Notes: generated by a model not told the origin, from the sequence alone. A DNA stretch of 45,717 bases from CAYPGJ01 sp964638515 (GCA_964638515.1 CAZWZL010000023.1:1-45717), one strand, 5' to 3'. Positions 25,302-33,650 are shown, counted from the first letter of the stretch. Translations and numbers: made by a program.

Positions 25302-26432
25302 ATGGCGATCGCCAAGCTGGGTTGGATGCGTGGGGCGGTGACAGGTGTGTTGACGGCGGCGGCTTCGGGCGCGTTGGCGGGCCCGTTGGCGCCCCCCGCC
25401 GGGCCGATCTCCTCGACCTATCGGACGCTCGCCGAGGTGGAGCCGAGACTCCCGATCAATGAAACGACCGCTCCGGGAACAGCAACAGAGGTGTTCCGGA
25501 TCGCCTTCAGCGGCTCGTATTTCCTGACTGGGGACATCGTTGTGCCTTCGGGAAAGAGCGGGATCGTGGTGGCGGCGCCGAACGTGACGATCGACATGCG
25601 CGGTTTCACGATCCGAGGCGAGGCCGGGAGCGTGCATGGGATCACGGACGTTGCGGGCGCGACGCGGATGCACGTTCATGATGGTCACTTTGAAGGGCTC
25701 GGGAGCATCGGGCTGTTTGGGAACTTCGCGCTCGGATCGATCTACCGGAATCTGACGGCCACGGGGTGCGTCACTCGTGGGCTTCAGTTGGCCTCGAACT
25801 CCGTCGGAGAAAACCTCACGGCCGCTCAATGCGGCCAAGGAATAGTGACGAACGCCAACGTGTCGCTCGTGGGGAGCACGGCGACGTCCAGCACGAGCGT
25901 CGGGTTCCTCTTGGGAGAGGGGAGCATCGCGGAGCGGTGCATGGCGGCAGGCAATGCGACAACCGGTTTTCGGCTCTTGGGACGGGCGAGGATCACCAGG
26001 AGCGTGGCGAGATCCAACTCGGGTGATGGGTTCTCACTGAGTTCCTACAGCCAGGCGGTCGAGTGCCATGCCGCGAATAATCAGGGGCATGGGTTTCACT
26101 TGAACGCGTCGGTGAGTACGGAGTCGGGCGCGGTGCTGCGGCGAAGTGTGGCGACGGACAACTCCCTCGCCGGTATTCGAGCCTCGGGAGGGCGGGCGCT
26201 GATCGACGAGAACGTGTCGCGCAACAACACCACGGGCATCGACGTGCCGGGGGCCTTGGGTCAGCCGAGCACGGTGACCCGCAACATCTGCGGCTTCAAC
26301 ACGACGAACTACGTGATTGGCGCCAACCAACGCGTGGCGCCGATCGTGCAACCAACGCTCAGCGGCGCCATCAATGGCAATACGGGGGGCACGGCGTTCT
26401 CGACGGACTCGATGGCAAACATCGCTGAGTGA
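25302..26432 (+). CDS. Secreted right-handed beta-helix repeat protein
   Basis: The product has 376 residues from the ATG at 25302, which follows AAGGAG. The longer frame from 25221 adds a non-signal leader. A signal peptide (WMRGAVTGVLTAAASGALAG) is followed by turns of a parallel beta-helix: KSGIVVAAPNVTIDMRGFTI, then repeated short units such as GLQLASNS, GIVTNANV, GFLLGEGS, GFRLLGRA, GFSLSSYS, GFHLNASV and GIRASGGRA. These match the NosD/pectate-lyase-like beta-helix repeats. No catalytic residues can be assigned. It is probably a cell-surface or extracellular polysaccharide-related protein. The gene has many such relatives in Phycisphaerae (general knowledge). Confidence 0.8.
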   Translation: MAIAKLGWMRGAVTGVLTAAASGALAGPLAPPAGPISSTYRTLAEVEPRLPINETTAPGTATEVFRIAFSGSYFLTGDIVVPSGKSGIVVAAPNVTIDMRGFTIRGEAGSVHGITDVAGATRMHVHDGHFEGLGSIGLFGNFALGSIYRNLTATGCVTRGLQLASNSVGENLTAAQCGQGIVTNANVSLVGSTATSSTSVGFLLGEGSIAERCMAAGNATTGFRLLGRARITRSVARSNSGDGFSLSSYSQAVECHAANNQGHGFHLNASVSTESGAVLRRSVATDNSLAGIRASGGRALIDENVSRNNTTGIDVPGALGQPSTVTRNICGFNTTNYVIGANQRVAPIVQPTLSGAINGNTGGTAFSTDSMANIAE

Positions 26433-26525
26433 GCGGGTTCGGGCGGCGTGGGCGAGGGCGCGGAACCCCCGCGCCCGCCGTTCGCGAAGCCGGAGACGAC
26501 ACGAACAGCAGAGGAGATCGACGAG

Positions 26526-27200
26526 ATGCGAAGCGATGTCAAGAAGATGCTTGTCGCGATAGCGGGCCTGATAGCTGGCGGGAGCGCGTGGGCGCAGCCG
26601 AGCCAGGCGCACGCCACGAACAAGTGGTCGTGGGGTGAGAACGTGGGGCACATGAACTGGCGGGACGCCGGCGCCCCCGTGGGCTCGGGCGGACTCCGGG
26701 TGCACACGAACTTCCTGTCGGGGAAGGTGTGGTGCGAGAACACCGGCTGGCTGGACCTGGGCGACGCCACCCCGTCCGCGGGCTCGACGTACCTGAACGT
26801 CGAGGGGGACGACTACGGCGTGAACGTGGACGGCTCGGGCATGCTGTTTGGGATGGCTTGGGGCGAGAACGTCGGCTGGGTGAACTTCCTGGGCGGCGCG
26901 CTGGCCAGCCCGGCGAACCCGGCGCGGATCGAGGGAGAACGGTTGCGCGGATACGCGTGGGGAGAAAACGTCGGGTGGATCAACCTCGACGATGCGCAGC
27001 TGTTCGTGGGAATCATCCCAGCTCCCTGCCCCGGCGATACCAACGGGGATATGCGCGTGGATTTCGCAGACCTGAACAACGTGCTGAGCTTGTTCGGGCA
27101 GCCCACGACGCCGGGAGTCGGGGCCGATCTGAATGGGGACGGGCTCGTGAACTTCACGGACCTGAACATCGTGCTCGGGTTTTTCGGTTCGGTGTGTTGA
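26526..27200 (+). CDS. Secreted WxENxGW-repeat protein with a type I dockerin
   Basis: The product has 224 residues from the ATG at 26526, chosen because GAGGAG lies about 10 bases upstream and a signal peptide follows (KKMLVAIAGLIAGGSAWAQ). The middle carries four copies of a short repeat: WGENVGHMNW, WCENTGWLDL, WGENVGWVNF and WGENVGWINL. The C-terminus is a two-repeat dockerin with calcium loops DTNGDMRVDFADLNNVL and DLNGDGLVNFTDLNIVL, ending in Cys. Dockerins bind cohesins in cellulosomes. In Planctomycetes such modules are common on secreted proteins without known cohesin partners. The longer frame from 26448 is rejected. Confidence 0.85.
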   Translation: MRSDVKKMLVAIAGLIAGGSAWAQPSQAHATNKWSWGENVGHMNWRDAGAPVGSGGLRVHTNFLSGKVWCENTGWLDLGDATPSAGSTYLNVEGDDYGVNVDGSGMLFGMAWGENVGWVNFLGGALASPANPARIEGERLRGYAWGENVGWINLDDAQLFVGIIPAPCPGDTNGDMRVDFADLNNVLSLFGQPTTPGVGADLNGDGLVNFTDLNIVLGFFGSVC

Positions 27201-27429
27201 CCCGCGAATGTGTGACGGAGGAGAGAGGTAGCCCGCGGGCGTCGACCTGAGAGTGCGGTGCGATGCTGGAGCGGCCGCGGTTTCTTCGCACGACATCGCG
27301 GTCGTTTCGCTCTTTGCGAGCGGTGAAAGGGTGGGCGGTCTCGGCTCGGGTAGCGGGGTGTCCGGACCGACCCACGAAGGGAATCCGCTGGGGCAACGAC
27401 ATTCGCAGGTGGGCGTGCGCACCGACCGC

Positions 27430-27705
27430 GACCCACCAGCTGAGGCTCCCGGTCCGCGGCTGCCCGTCTACGGCGACGAGACGGGCTACGTCGGCGGGAC
27501 TCGGCTGCACGTGGACGCGATGACCGGCGAGATCGTGGCACGGCGCAACACAGCATGTGGCGCGTGTTCGACTGATTCTGGATGCTGCACGTCATGGATG
27601 ACACCGAGCGGGATCGGTTCGATCGCCCCCCTGCTCACGGTGTTCGCATCGCCGGCGGTGGTGAGCTCCGCAAGCGGCCTGGCCCTGTGGGGGTGGCGTG
27701 CGGGC
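27430..27705 (+). pseudogene. Decayed PepSY-TM family protein fragment
   Basis: Three reading frames together give a PepSY-TM signature. Frame one gives GTRLHVDAMTGEIVARRN (27495-27548). A shifted frame gives MWRVFD, an in-frame TGA, then FWMLHVMDDTERDRFDRP (27554-27629). A third shift gives PLLTVFASPAVVSSASGLAL with GWR. Intact relatives read ...TGEVLARRN...WRVFDFLWMLHIMDY...PLLR... without breaks. At least two frameshifts and one stop are therefore present. The N-terminal part (from about 27250) is not recognisable. No gene is lost if the window had sequencing errors here; that would be the alternative. Confidence 0.6.
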
Positions 27706-27730
27706 ACACGCCCGAAGCGTCGCTCGTTTT

Positions 27731-28606
27731 TCAGGGCGTTGCGGACCGGGCCTTGATCGCGCGGTCATATGCGACCACACACAGCGCGATGGGCGCGAAG
27801 GCCTTCTCGCCCGCGAGCTGCGACACTTCACGGAGGTTCGCGCATTTTCCGGCGTCGATGTCCTGCCGAAGGTCGACGATGGTATTGTCGACGACCTGGA
27901 TCATCGATGCCAGAATCTGGTGCTCCTCCGTGTTCCGCGGGGAGTACTTGGCGATGAACGGGAGGTTGAGCGGCAGGTCGATCCACCATCGCCCCTCCGC
28001 CCTTCGCAGCATCAGCCCGACGCCGAACGCGGGCTTGGAATCAATCAGCACCGCCGCGAGATCGTCCGCGACCACGGCCGTGGAGACGCGTCCGCGCGCG
28101 TCCCGGATGGCGGCGAACGGATCGGCGAGCAGCGAGCGGATGGACGCGTTGGAGAAGTTGGGGGCCTGTGAACCGCCGGCCTGCGCAGCGCGTTGGGCTC
28201 CGGCCAGGGCCCCGACGATGCCGCCCGAGGCGGGCTGCCCGCGCAGAGACTCCACTTCGGAGGGAAAGCGTTGCTGGATCGTCGCAGCGAGCGAATCGAG
28301 CGAGTCGAAGAGGTCCGCGAGAGCATCGAGCACGAGGCGCAGGTCGGAGTTCTCGGCGTAAATCAGTGACGGGATCAGGTCCGGACGCCCACGCTCGACC
28401 GCAGAGAACACGGACGCCACAAGGGCGTCGGGGGAGTCGGCCGGGAGCGGCTTGGGCTTGCGGAGCTCCCGAGTCGTGAGCGCGACCGCCAGCCCCAGCA
28501 GCACCGCGGCAACGCCGACCATCGCACCCGCGAACAGCCATCGCGATGAGGATGCGGCCGCAGGTTGGCTCGGCGAGGGTGTCGGCATCGTGGCGCCTGA
28601 GGGCAT
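27731..28606 (-). CDS. Membrane-anchored protein of unknown function
   Basis: The product has 291 residues. After a short Pro/Ser-rich start there is one transmembrane helix (LFAGAMVGVAAVLLGLAVAL, about 24-43). The rest is predicted to be outside the membrane. It contains an Ala-rich helical part and an NTF2-like or DUF-like tail (VGLMLRRAEGRWWIDLPLNL). I do not recognise the family. It is divergent from thiS with 50 bases between starts. TAGGAT lies 8 bases before the ATG with no Shine-Dalgarno sequence, so it may also be (nearly) leaderless. Confidence 0.7.
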   Translation of the reverse strand: MPSGATMPTPSPSQPAAASSSRWLFAGAMVGVAAVLLGLAVALTTRELRKPKPLPADSPDALVASVFSAVERGRPDLIPSLIYAENSDLRLVLDALADLFDSLDSLAATIQQRFPSEVESLRGQPASGGIVGALAGAQRAAQAGGSQAPNFSNASIRSLLADPFAAIRDARGRVSTAVVADDLAAVLIDSKPAFGVGLMLRRAEGRWWIDLPLNLPFIAKYSPRNTEEHQILASMIQVVDNTIVDLRQDIDAGKCANLREVSQLAGEKAFAPIALCVVAYDRAIKARSATP

Positions 28607-28614
28607 GGAAACTG

Positions 28615-28620
28615 ATCCTA
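28615..28620 (-). promoter_or_regulatory. Candidate -10 element (TAGGAT) for the membrane-anchored protein
   Basis: On the minus strand TAGGAT, eight bases, then ATG at 28606-28604. It implies a transcript start within two bases of the start codon. Confidence 0.35.
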
Positions 28621-28644
28621 GCGAGGCGGCGTTGCGGCCGGCTC

Positions 28645-28650
28645 TATACT
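28645..28650 (+). promoter_or_regulatory. Candidate -10 element (TATACT) for thiS, leaderless spacing
   Basis: TATACT is followed by exactly 6 bases (TGCGGG) and the ATG of thiS at 28657. No room remains for an untranslated leader or a TPP riboswitch. Confidence 0.5.
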
Positions 28651-28656
28651 TGCGGG

Positions 28657-28872
28657 ATGCGGGTTCACGTGAACGGCGAGACCATGGACTTCGCGGGTGA
28701 GCGGCTCAGCGTTTCGGAACTTCTGGAATTGCTTGAGGCCCGGGGCACGCGCGTAGGGTGGGCGTGCGCGGTGGAGGTCAACCGGCGTGTGGCGCCAAGG
28801 CGGGAACACGGGGAAACGTTCGTCGGGGAGGGAGACACGGTGGAGATCGTGACGTTGGTGGGAGGCGGTTGA
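28657..28872 (+). CDS. thiS: Sulfur carrier protein ThiS
   Basis: A 71-residue ubiquitin-fold protein. It begins MRVHVNGETMDF and ends in the Gly-Gly tail (VTLVGGG) that is thiocarboxylated and hands sulfur to ThiG for the thiazole ring of thiamine. The segment VNRRVAPRREHGE and the ending DTVEIVTLVGGG are typical. The ATG at 28657 sits 6 bases after TATACT; a longer in-frame ATG at 28546 would cover the divergent gene's promoter. An additional glycine follows the expected pair, so the C-terminus ends Gly-Gly-Gly. thiG follows after 14 bases. Confidence 0.92.
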   Translation: MRVHVNGETMDFAGERLSVSELLELLEARGTRVGWACAVEVNRRVAPRREHGETFVGEGDTVEIVTLVGGG

Positions 28873-28886
28873 AGGAGAGGCAAGAG

Positions 28887-29723
28887 ATGACGGCGACGAT
28901 GGAAACGGCTCGTTGGCGGATCGGCGGGCGGGAGATGACCAGCCGCCTGATCGTTGGAACGGGCAAGTATCGCGATTATGGTGCGATGGAGGCGGCCCTC
29001 GAGACGAGTGGCGCGGAAGTGGTGACGGTGGCCGTGCGCCGGGAGCGGCTCGTCAACGAGAAAGGCGAGAGCCTTCTGGACCACTTGGACCTGGATCGGT
29101 ACACCGTGCTGCCGAACACCGCGGGCTGCTTCAGCGCTGATGACGCGGTGCGCGTGGCGCGACTGGGACGAGAGCTGCTGGAACAGCTGGAGAATCCGGG
29201 CGCGAGGTGGGTCAAACTCGAAGTGCTGGGAGACCGCAAGACGCTGCTGCCCGATCCGGGCGGAACGCTCGATGCGTGCCGCGAGCTCGTCAAGGACGGA
29301 TTCGAGGTGCTGTGCTACACGAGCGACGATCCGATCGCGGCGGTGCGGCTGAAAGAAGCCGGCGCCGCGAGCGTGATGCCAGCGGGATCGCCGATCGGCT
29401 CGGGCCAGGGAATTCTCAACCCGGCCAACATCGTGCTCTGTCTCGAACTCCTAAAGGAGGGTGACGCGGCCTATCCGGTCGTGGTCGATGCCGGGGTCGG
29501 CACGGCGAGCGACGTCGCGGTGGCGATGGAGCTGGGCGCCGACGGCGTGCTGCTCAACACCGGCATCGCGCACGCGAAGGATGCCGTGCGGATGGCCGGG
29601 GCGATGCGCAAGGCCTGCGAAGCGGGGCGGGACGCCTATCTTGCTGGGCGGATCGCGCGGAAGAAGTATGCGAGTGCGAGCAGTCCCTGGGAGGGAGTGA
29701 TCGCGTACATCCCCGGTGAGTGA
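28887..29723 (+). CDS. thiG: Thiazole synthase ThiG
   Basis: ThiG condenses deoxyxylulose-5-phosphate, the ThiS thiocarboxylate and a glycine imine to make the thiazole of thiamine. The 278-residue product is complete. Motifs: SRLIVGTGKYRDYGAMEAAL, EVVTVAVRRERL, LPNTAGCFSADDAVRVARL, WVKLEVLGDRKTLLPD with the Schiff-base Lys, ASVMPAGSPIGSGQGI, and VVVDAGVGTASDVAVAMELG followed by ADGVLLNTGIAHA. The ATG at 28887 follows GGAGAGG; the longer frame from 28758 lies inside thiS. No thiE, thiF or thiH is in the window. Confidence 0.95.
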   Translation: MTATMETARWRIGGREMTSRLIVGTGKYRDYGAMEAALETSGAEVVTVAVRRERLVNEKGESLLDHLDLDRYTVLPNTAGCFSADDAVRVARLGRELLEQLENPGARWVKLEVLGDRKTLLPDPGGTLDACRELVKDGFEVLCYTSDDPIAAVRLKEAGAASVMPAGSPIGSGQGILNPANIVLCLELLKEGDAAYPVVVDAGVGTASDVAVAMELGADGVLLNTGIAHAKDAVRMAGAMRKACEAGRDAYLAGRIARKKYASASSPWEGVIAYIPGE

Positions 29724-29724
29724 G

Positions 29725-30570
29725 TCAGCGTCGACGATGCGCGGAGAAGATCAAACCGGCGGCCGCGAGCAAGGCTGCGCCGCCCGGGGCCGGCGTCGAA
29801 CCCGGCCCCAGCAGAGACGCGCCGACCACGCCCTCGATCCACGGAATGAGAGGGGCAAGGTTCAGCGCATAGGCCATAGATCCCGGGATGGTGCGCCCAA
29901 ACGGGGATGTACCGACGGCCACGCCGATCAGGCGCAGTGAACCGTCCGCGAACGGCAGGAACATCCCGCCCCCGGAATCGTTGGACGCGTACGAGGATTC
30001 GAATACGAGTGATTCGGGGCCGCTGAGATCAAACCGTGCGCCCAAGAGGGAGTTGAAAACGCCGACGAGAACGTTTTCTCCCCAAGTTTCGCGGGCCGGA
30101 CCGGTCCAATCCCATCCGCCCCCCGGGAGGGGCGCACCGTTGGTGCGACCCATGCCCGCGAGCACGACGGCCGTGTTGGCGACCAGAGCCGCGGTCTCGA
30201 GGCGCGGGTCGTTCGTCGGCGAGGACGTGTTCCCGGTAATGGGAGCGGGGAGCATGGCGAGCCCGTGCCAGCCCGGAAGGTCATCAATCACCCGTATGAG
30301 CTGCAAGTCCTCGGAGACATGGCGAACGACGAGGTCGCTCGTATAGGAGATACCCTGCATCGTGAGCGCGCCTGGCGCGACGCCGCCGACATGGCGTGCG
30401 GAAACCAGCCAGCGCGAGGAAATCGGGATCGCCGAGGATCCGTTCCACGAGCCGACGTACCCGTGCTCGGGTCGGGTCAGCGAGGGGCCGGCCACGATGA
30501 GGGCGTGCGCGGCGGGGCCGGCAGCCAATGACACGGCGGTAGCGAGGGCGTTTCGCGCATTGACGGGCAT
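29725..30570 (-). CDS. Secreted trypsin-like serine protease with C-terminal sorting signal
   Basis: The product has 281 residues. The signal peptide (ALATAVSLAAGPAAHAL) is followed by a trypsin-like domain: His in SSRWLVSARHVGG (about residue 60), Asp in EDLQLIRV and Ser in YASNDSGGGMF. Spacing is right for a chymotrypsin fold, though the sequence is divergent. The C-terminus STPAPGGAALLAAAGLIFSA, then HRRR, is the Phycisphaerae-type PAP/hydrophobic/Arg tail. GGAGGAG precedes the ATG. It is likely exported and processed by an archaeo/exosortase-type enzyme (inference). Confidence 0.78.
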   Translation of the reverse strand: MPVNARNALATAVSLAAGPAAHALIVAGPSLTRPEHGYVGSWNGSSAIPISSRWLVSARHVGGVAPGALTMQGISYTSDLVVRHVSEDLQLIRVIDDLPGWHGLAMLPAPITGNTSSPTNDPRLETAALVANTAVVLAGMGRTNGAPLPGGGWDWTGPARETWGENVLVGVFNSLLGARFDLSGPESLVFESSYASNDSGGGMFLPFADGSLRLIGVAVGTSPFGRTIPGSMAYALNLAPLIPWIEGVVGASLLGPGSTPAPGGAALLAAAGLIFSAHRRR

Positions 30571-30680
30571 CCGATCTCCTCCGTGTCAAGAGCGGGGAAG
30601 AAATCGGCGCAGCCGCGGGATCGAATGAGCGGTGCGAAGGGAGCGTGCGGCGAGCTGGTGGGATTGTGCGGGCGGTGGGG

Positions 30681-32198
30681 TCAGGCCGGACGGACACCCC
30701 GATTGAGTTGGTCCACGCGTTCCTGCTCACGTTTTCGGACCGATTCGAGCGTAAGGCGGGGGATCTTCCAGCGTGGCTCGTCGTCCGTGGCCGAGGCGCA
30801 ATGCTCCTGCACGCAGCGGTAGAGCAGCTTGAAGGCGTCCCTCGGGCGGCGCATCTGATCGAGCGCGTCGATGAGATCCTGGCGCGAGACGTCATCCTCG
30901 AACATGTCACGGAGCGCGACGGACGAGGCCGAGGGTTTCAGGCAGGCGTTGAGGCGCGCGCTGCACAGGTCGTACAGCGTGACGCCGGTCCACGCGAGTC
31001 GGTCCACGAGATTCTGCTTGTCGAGCCGGGCTTCCTGGAAGAACGCGGCCGATTCACGGTAGAGCGCGAAGCGGAGCTCGATGGGGAGGAGGAGCTTGAT
31101 CCCGAAGCCGTCCATCTGCAGGAACTTGTTGTTGAGCATGGGCCACACGAGAGCGCGCATACGGTCCGGATCACCCCCCACGAGCGTGGGCTCGTCCACA
31201 CGGTCGACGACGATGATGCACGCGCCGCATCCGAGCGTTGACAGGCAGCGACGCAATCGGCGGAACATCTCGAACCGGCGATCATCTCCCTCGGCGAGCG
31301 GGAGCGAGGAGGGGTCTCGGGCCTCCTGGGGAAGCAGCGCCAACGAGTCGGCGAGCGATTCTCGGGATCGGTTGAGCACCCGCACCTGCGCCAGGCAGCG
31401 TCGGGCTGTGCGGAGGAGCGACCATCGATCGAGCACGAGTCGGCGGAACACGACGAACGCGCAGATCGCGAGGGCCAGCGCGAGGGCGCCCGACCACACC
31501 TGCAGCGTCAGCCGTTGCGTGCCCAGTTCGAGCCAGAGGGCGAGCACGAGCAGTGGCAATGCCCAAACGAGCACCGCGGCTACGGACCAGATCGCGGCGG
31601 AACGGTCCCCCGGTGCGCCCATCAGCCGGCGAAGAGCGCGGGTTCGGGCGGGTGCACGGGACGAGGCGTCGTAGACGGCCTGGATCGTGAGCAGGTCGGT
31701 CTTCACGTCCTCGGGCAATCGGCGGAGGTCTTTTCGACGGTTCCTGAGAAACCCGGCCGTGGGGTTATCCGAGTCGGGGTCGTTCAGGATCGCGTCGGTC
31801 ACGTCTGTTGCTGCGGTGATCAGCACACCGTCCATGTGATCGACCAGACGAATGGACTTGAACGGGTCATCCTTGCCGGCGCGAGCGCGCGAGGCCAAGC
31901 GATCCAGGTACGGATTGAGGTCGTCGTATGGAATGAGCAGCACGCGCCGATCGTCGCGTGTCGCGTTGCGTTGCTCGATGAGGCGCTCGATCTGCAGGCG
32001 TATCGCTGTCTTGCCCGATCCCTTCTCGCCGCAGACGATGGAGGTGGTGGGGCGGTCGAGGTCGCCGAGGATCTTCTCGAAGTCGGGGTGAAAGGCCGCG
32101 GTCTCGGCGAGCAGAAACACCGGGTCCTGTCGCGCCTCTTCCGCCCGGAACGGGTCCTCCGAAAGGGACCAGTGATCGAAGAATCGAGTGACGTTCAT
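30681..32198 (-). CDS. KAP-like P-loop NTPase with two internal transmembrane helices
   Basis: The product has 505 residues from the ATG at 32198; a TTG at 32219 is the other option. The P-loop GEKGSGKT is at residues 57-64. Between it and Walker B (CIIVVDRVDE, about 330) lie two transmembrane helices (IWSVAAVLVWALPLLVLALW and VWSGALALALAICAFVVF). Transmembrane helices inserted inside an NTPase domain are the hallmark of KAP NTPases; I assign the family on this layout. A KAP protein (PifA of F plasmid) excludes phage T7, but most members have unknown roles. The N-terminus (FFDHWSLSEDPFRAEE) resembles ExeA-type ATPases. Confidence 0.7.
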   Translation of the reverse strand: MNVTRFFDHWSLSEDPFRAEEARQDPVFLLAETAAFHPDFEKILGDLDRPTTSIVCGEKGSGKTAIRLQIERLIEQRNATRDDRRVLLIPYDDLNPYLDRLASRARAGKDDPFKSIRLVDHMDGVLITAATDVTDAILNDPDSDNPTAGFLRNRRKDLRRLPEDVKTDLLTIQAVYDASSRAPARTRALRRLMGAPGDRSAAIWSVAAVLVWALPLLVLALWLELGTQRLTLQVWSGALALALAICAFVVFRRLVLDRWSLLRTARRCLAQVRVLNRSRESLADSLALLPQEARDPSSLPLAEGDDRRFEMFRRLRRCLSTLGCGACIIVVDRVDEPTLVGGDPDRMRALVWPMLNNKFLQMDGFGIKLLLPIELRFALYRESAAFFQEARLDKQNLVDRLAWTGVTLYDLCSARLNACLKPSASSVALRDMFEDDVSRQDLIDALDQMRRPRDAFKLLYRCVQEHCASATDDEPRWKIPRLTLESVRKREQERVDQLNRGVRPA

Positions 32199-32243
32199 GT
32201 GATTGACCGTTGAAACCAAAGGGGGACGAGAATCGATGCTTCT

Positions 32244-33650
32244 TCAGTGATCGGCGGGCTGCCCGAGCAGAGGGGAGATTTCGCGAAGCATCCGGTCGAG
32301 TGTGGCACGGTCGCGGGCCTCCAGATTGAGTCGCAGGAGCGGCTCCGTGTTGGACTTGCGGACATTGCACCACCAGCCCTCGCGCTCAAACGCGTCGATC
32401 GTTACACCGTCCAGCTCGTCGATCGTGGCCCCGGAGTGCTTTTGCTTCAGTGCGTTGATGGCGCCGTCCTTGTCCTCGATGCGGAAGTTCTGCTCGCCCG
32501 ATTGCGGGTATTTCGCCACGCCGTCGATGATCGTGGACAGCGGCGAGTCGATCGACGAGAGGGCTGTCAGCACCGCGGCCATGGCGATTGCGCCCGAATC
32601 GGCGTTGAAGTTGTCTCGAAAATAAAAGTGGCCCGAGAGTTCACCCGCAAACACACCGTTCGATTCGGCGAGCAGCTTCTTCATGAAGACGTGGCCCACG
32701 CGAGAGCGCAGCGGCTTGCCGCCCCCGGCCCGAATCGCCTCCTCCACGGCTTTCGAGGATCGCAGATCGTAAATGACAGCGGCGCCGGGAGATTTTCGAA
32801 GGAACCCCGCCGCAAGCCACGCAGTGAGATGGTCGCAGCCGATGGGCCGGCCCTGTTCGTCTATCACGATGCATCGATCGGCATCGCCATCGAAGCAGAG
32901 TCCGCAGTCTGCCTTCTCTCTCACGACAGATTTCTGGAGCTCCGCGATGGCGGACGGAAGCATGGGATTGGGTTCGTGGACGAACTCACCTCGAGCGTTC
33001 TCGAAGTTCATCTCGAGGAGATCAAGCCCTTCGACGAGGGGCGCGCCCTGCCGGCCGAATATCTTCGGAATCATGGTTCCCGCCATGCCGTTGGATGCGT
33101 CGATGACGACACGGAGCTTTCGCGTCCCGGGCTGATAGAAGCCTCGGACGTGTGAGACATAGGCATCCCACAGATCGCGCGATTCCCGGGAGCCGGGCCC
33201 TTTCGCCCCCGGAGCGTGCAGCGTCTCCTCGTCGGACGCTCGGGCGGCCAGCGCGCGAATGTCTGAAAGCCCCGTGTCCTGACCGACGGGTTTGGCCCCC
33301 ATGGCCGAGACTTTGAATCCGTTGTACTGCGGCGGATTGTGCGACGCGGTGGTCATGACGGCCCCGGCGGCGCTCAGGTGGTTTACGGCAAAGTAGGTGA
33401 AGGGCGTGTCGACCAGCCCCACGTCGATGACGTTCACGCCTGTCGCGTTGATGCCGGAAATCAGCGCATCCGCCATCGCGGGGCTGGTCTTCCGCATATC
33501 TCGCCCCACTACGATGGGCTTGCCCTGGGCGCCCGGACGCCCTGCGAGATAGACGGCGGCGCCTTCACCGATGCGGCGGGCCATCTCCGGAGAGAGCGGA
33601 TCTGGGCAGGTGGCCCGGATGTCGTAGGCCTTGAAGACTTTCTCGAGCAT
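32244..33650 (-). CDS. Phosphomannomutase/phosphoglucomutase
   Basis: An alpha-D-phosphohexomutase of 468 residues. It moves phosphate between C6 and C1 of mannose or glucose for nucleotide-sugar synthesis. Motifs: FKAYDIRA at the N-terminus, phosphoserine loop TTASHNPPQYNGFK (Ser about 104), metal loop CFDGDADRCIVID, sugar-binding GELSGHFYFRD, and the C-terminal phosphate-binding RKSNTEPLLRLNLEA. All four domains are complete. Mannose or glucose preference cannot be read. The start is well upstream of any other Met; GAGGAA lies 13 bases before it. Confidence 0.93.
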   Translation of the reverse strand: MLEKVFKAYDIRATCPDPLSPEMARRIGEGAAVYLAGRPGAQGKPIVVGRDMRKTSPAMADALISGINATGVNVIDVGLVDTPFTYFAVNHLSAAGAVMTTASHNPPQYNGFKVSAMGAKPVGQDTGLSDIRALAARASDEETLHAPGAKGPGSRESRDLWDAYVSHVRGFYQPGTRKLRVVIDASNGMAGTMIPKIFGRQGAPLVEGLDLLEMNFENARGEFVHEPNPMLPSAIAELQKSVVREKADCGLCFDGDADRCIVIDEQGRPIGCDHLTAWLAAGFLRKSPGAAVIYDLRSSKAVEEAIRAGGGKPLRSRVGHVFMKKLLAESNGVFAGELSGHFYFRDNFNADSGAIAMAAVLTALSSIDSPLSTIIDGVAKYPQSGEQNFRIEDKDGAINALKQKHSGATIDELDGVTIDAFEREGWWCNVRKSNTEPLLRLNLEARDRATLDRMLREISPLLGQPADH

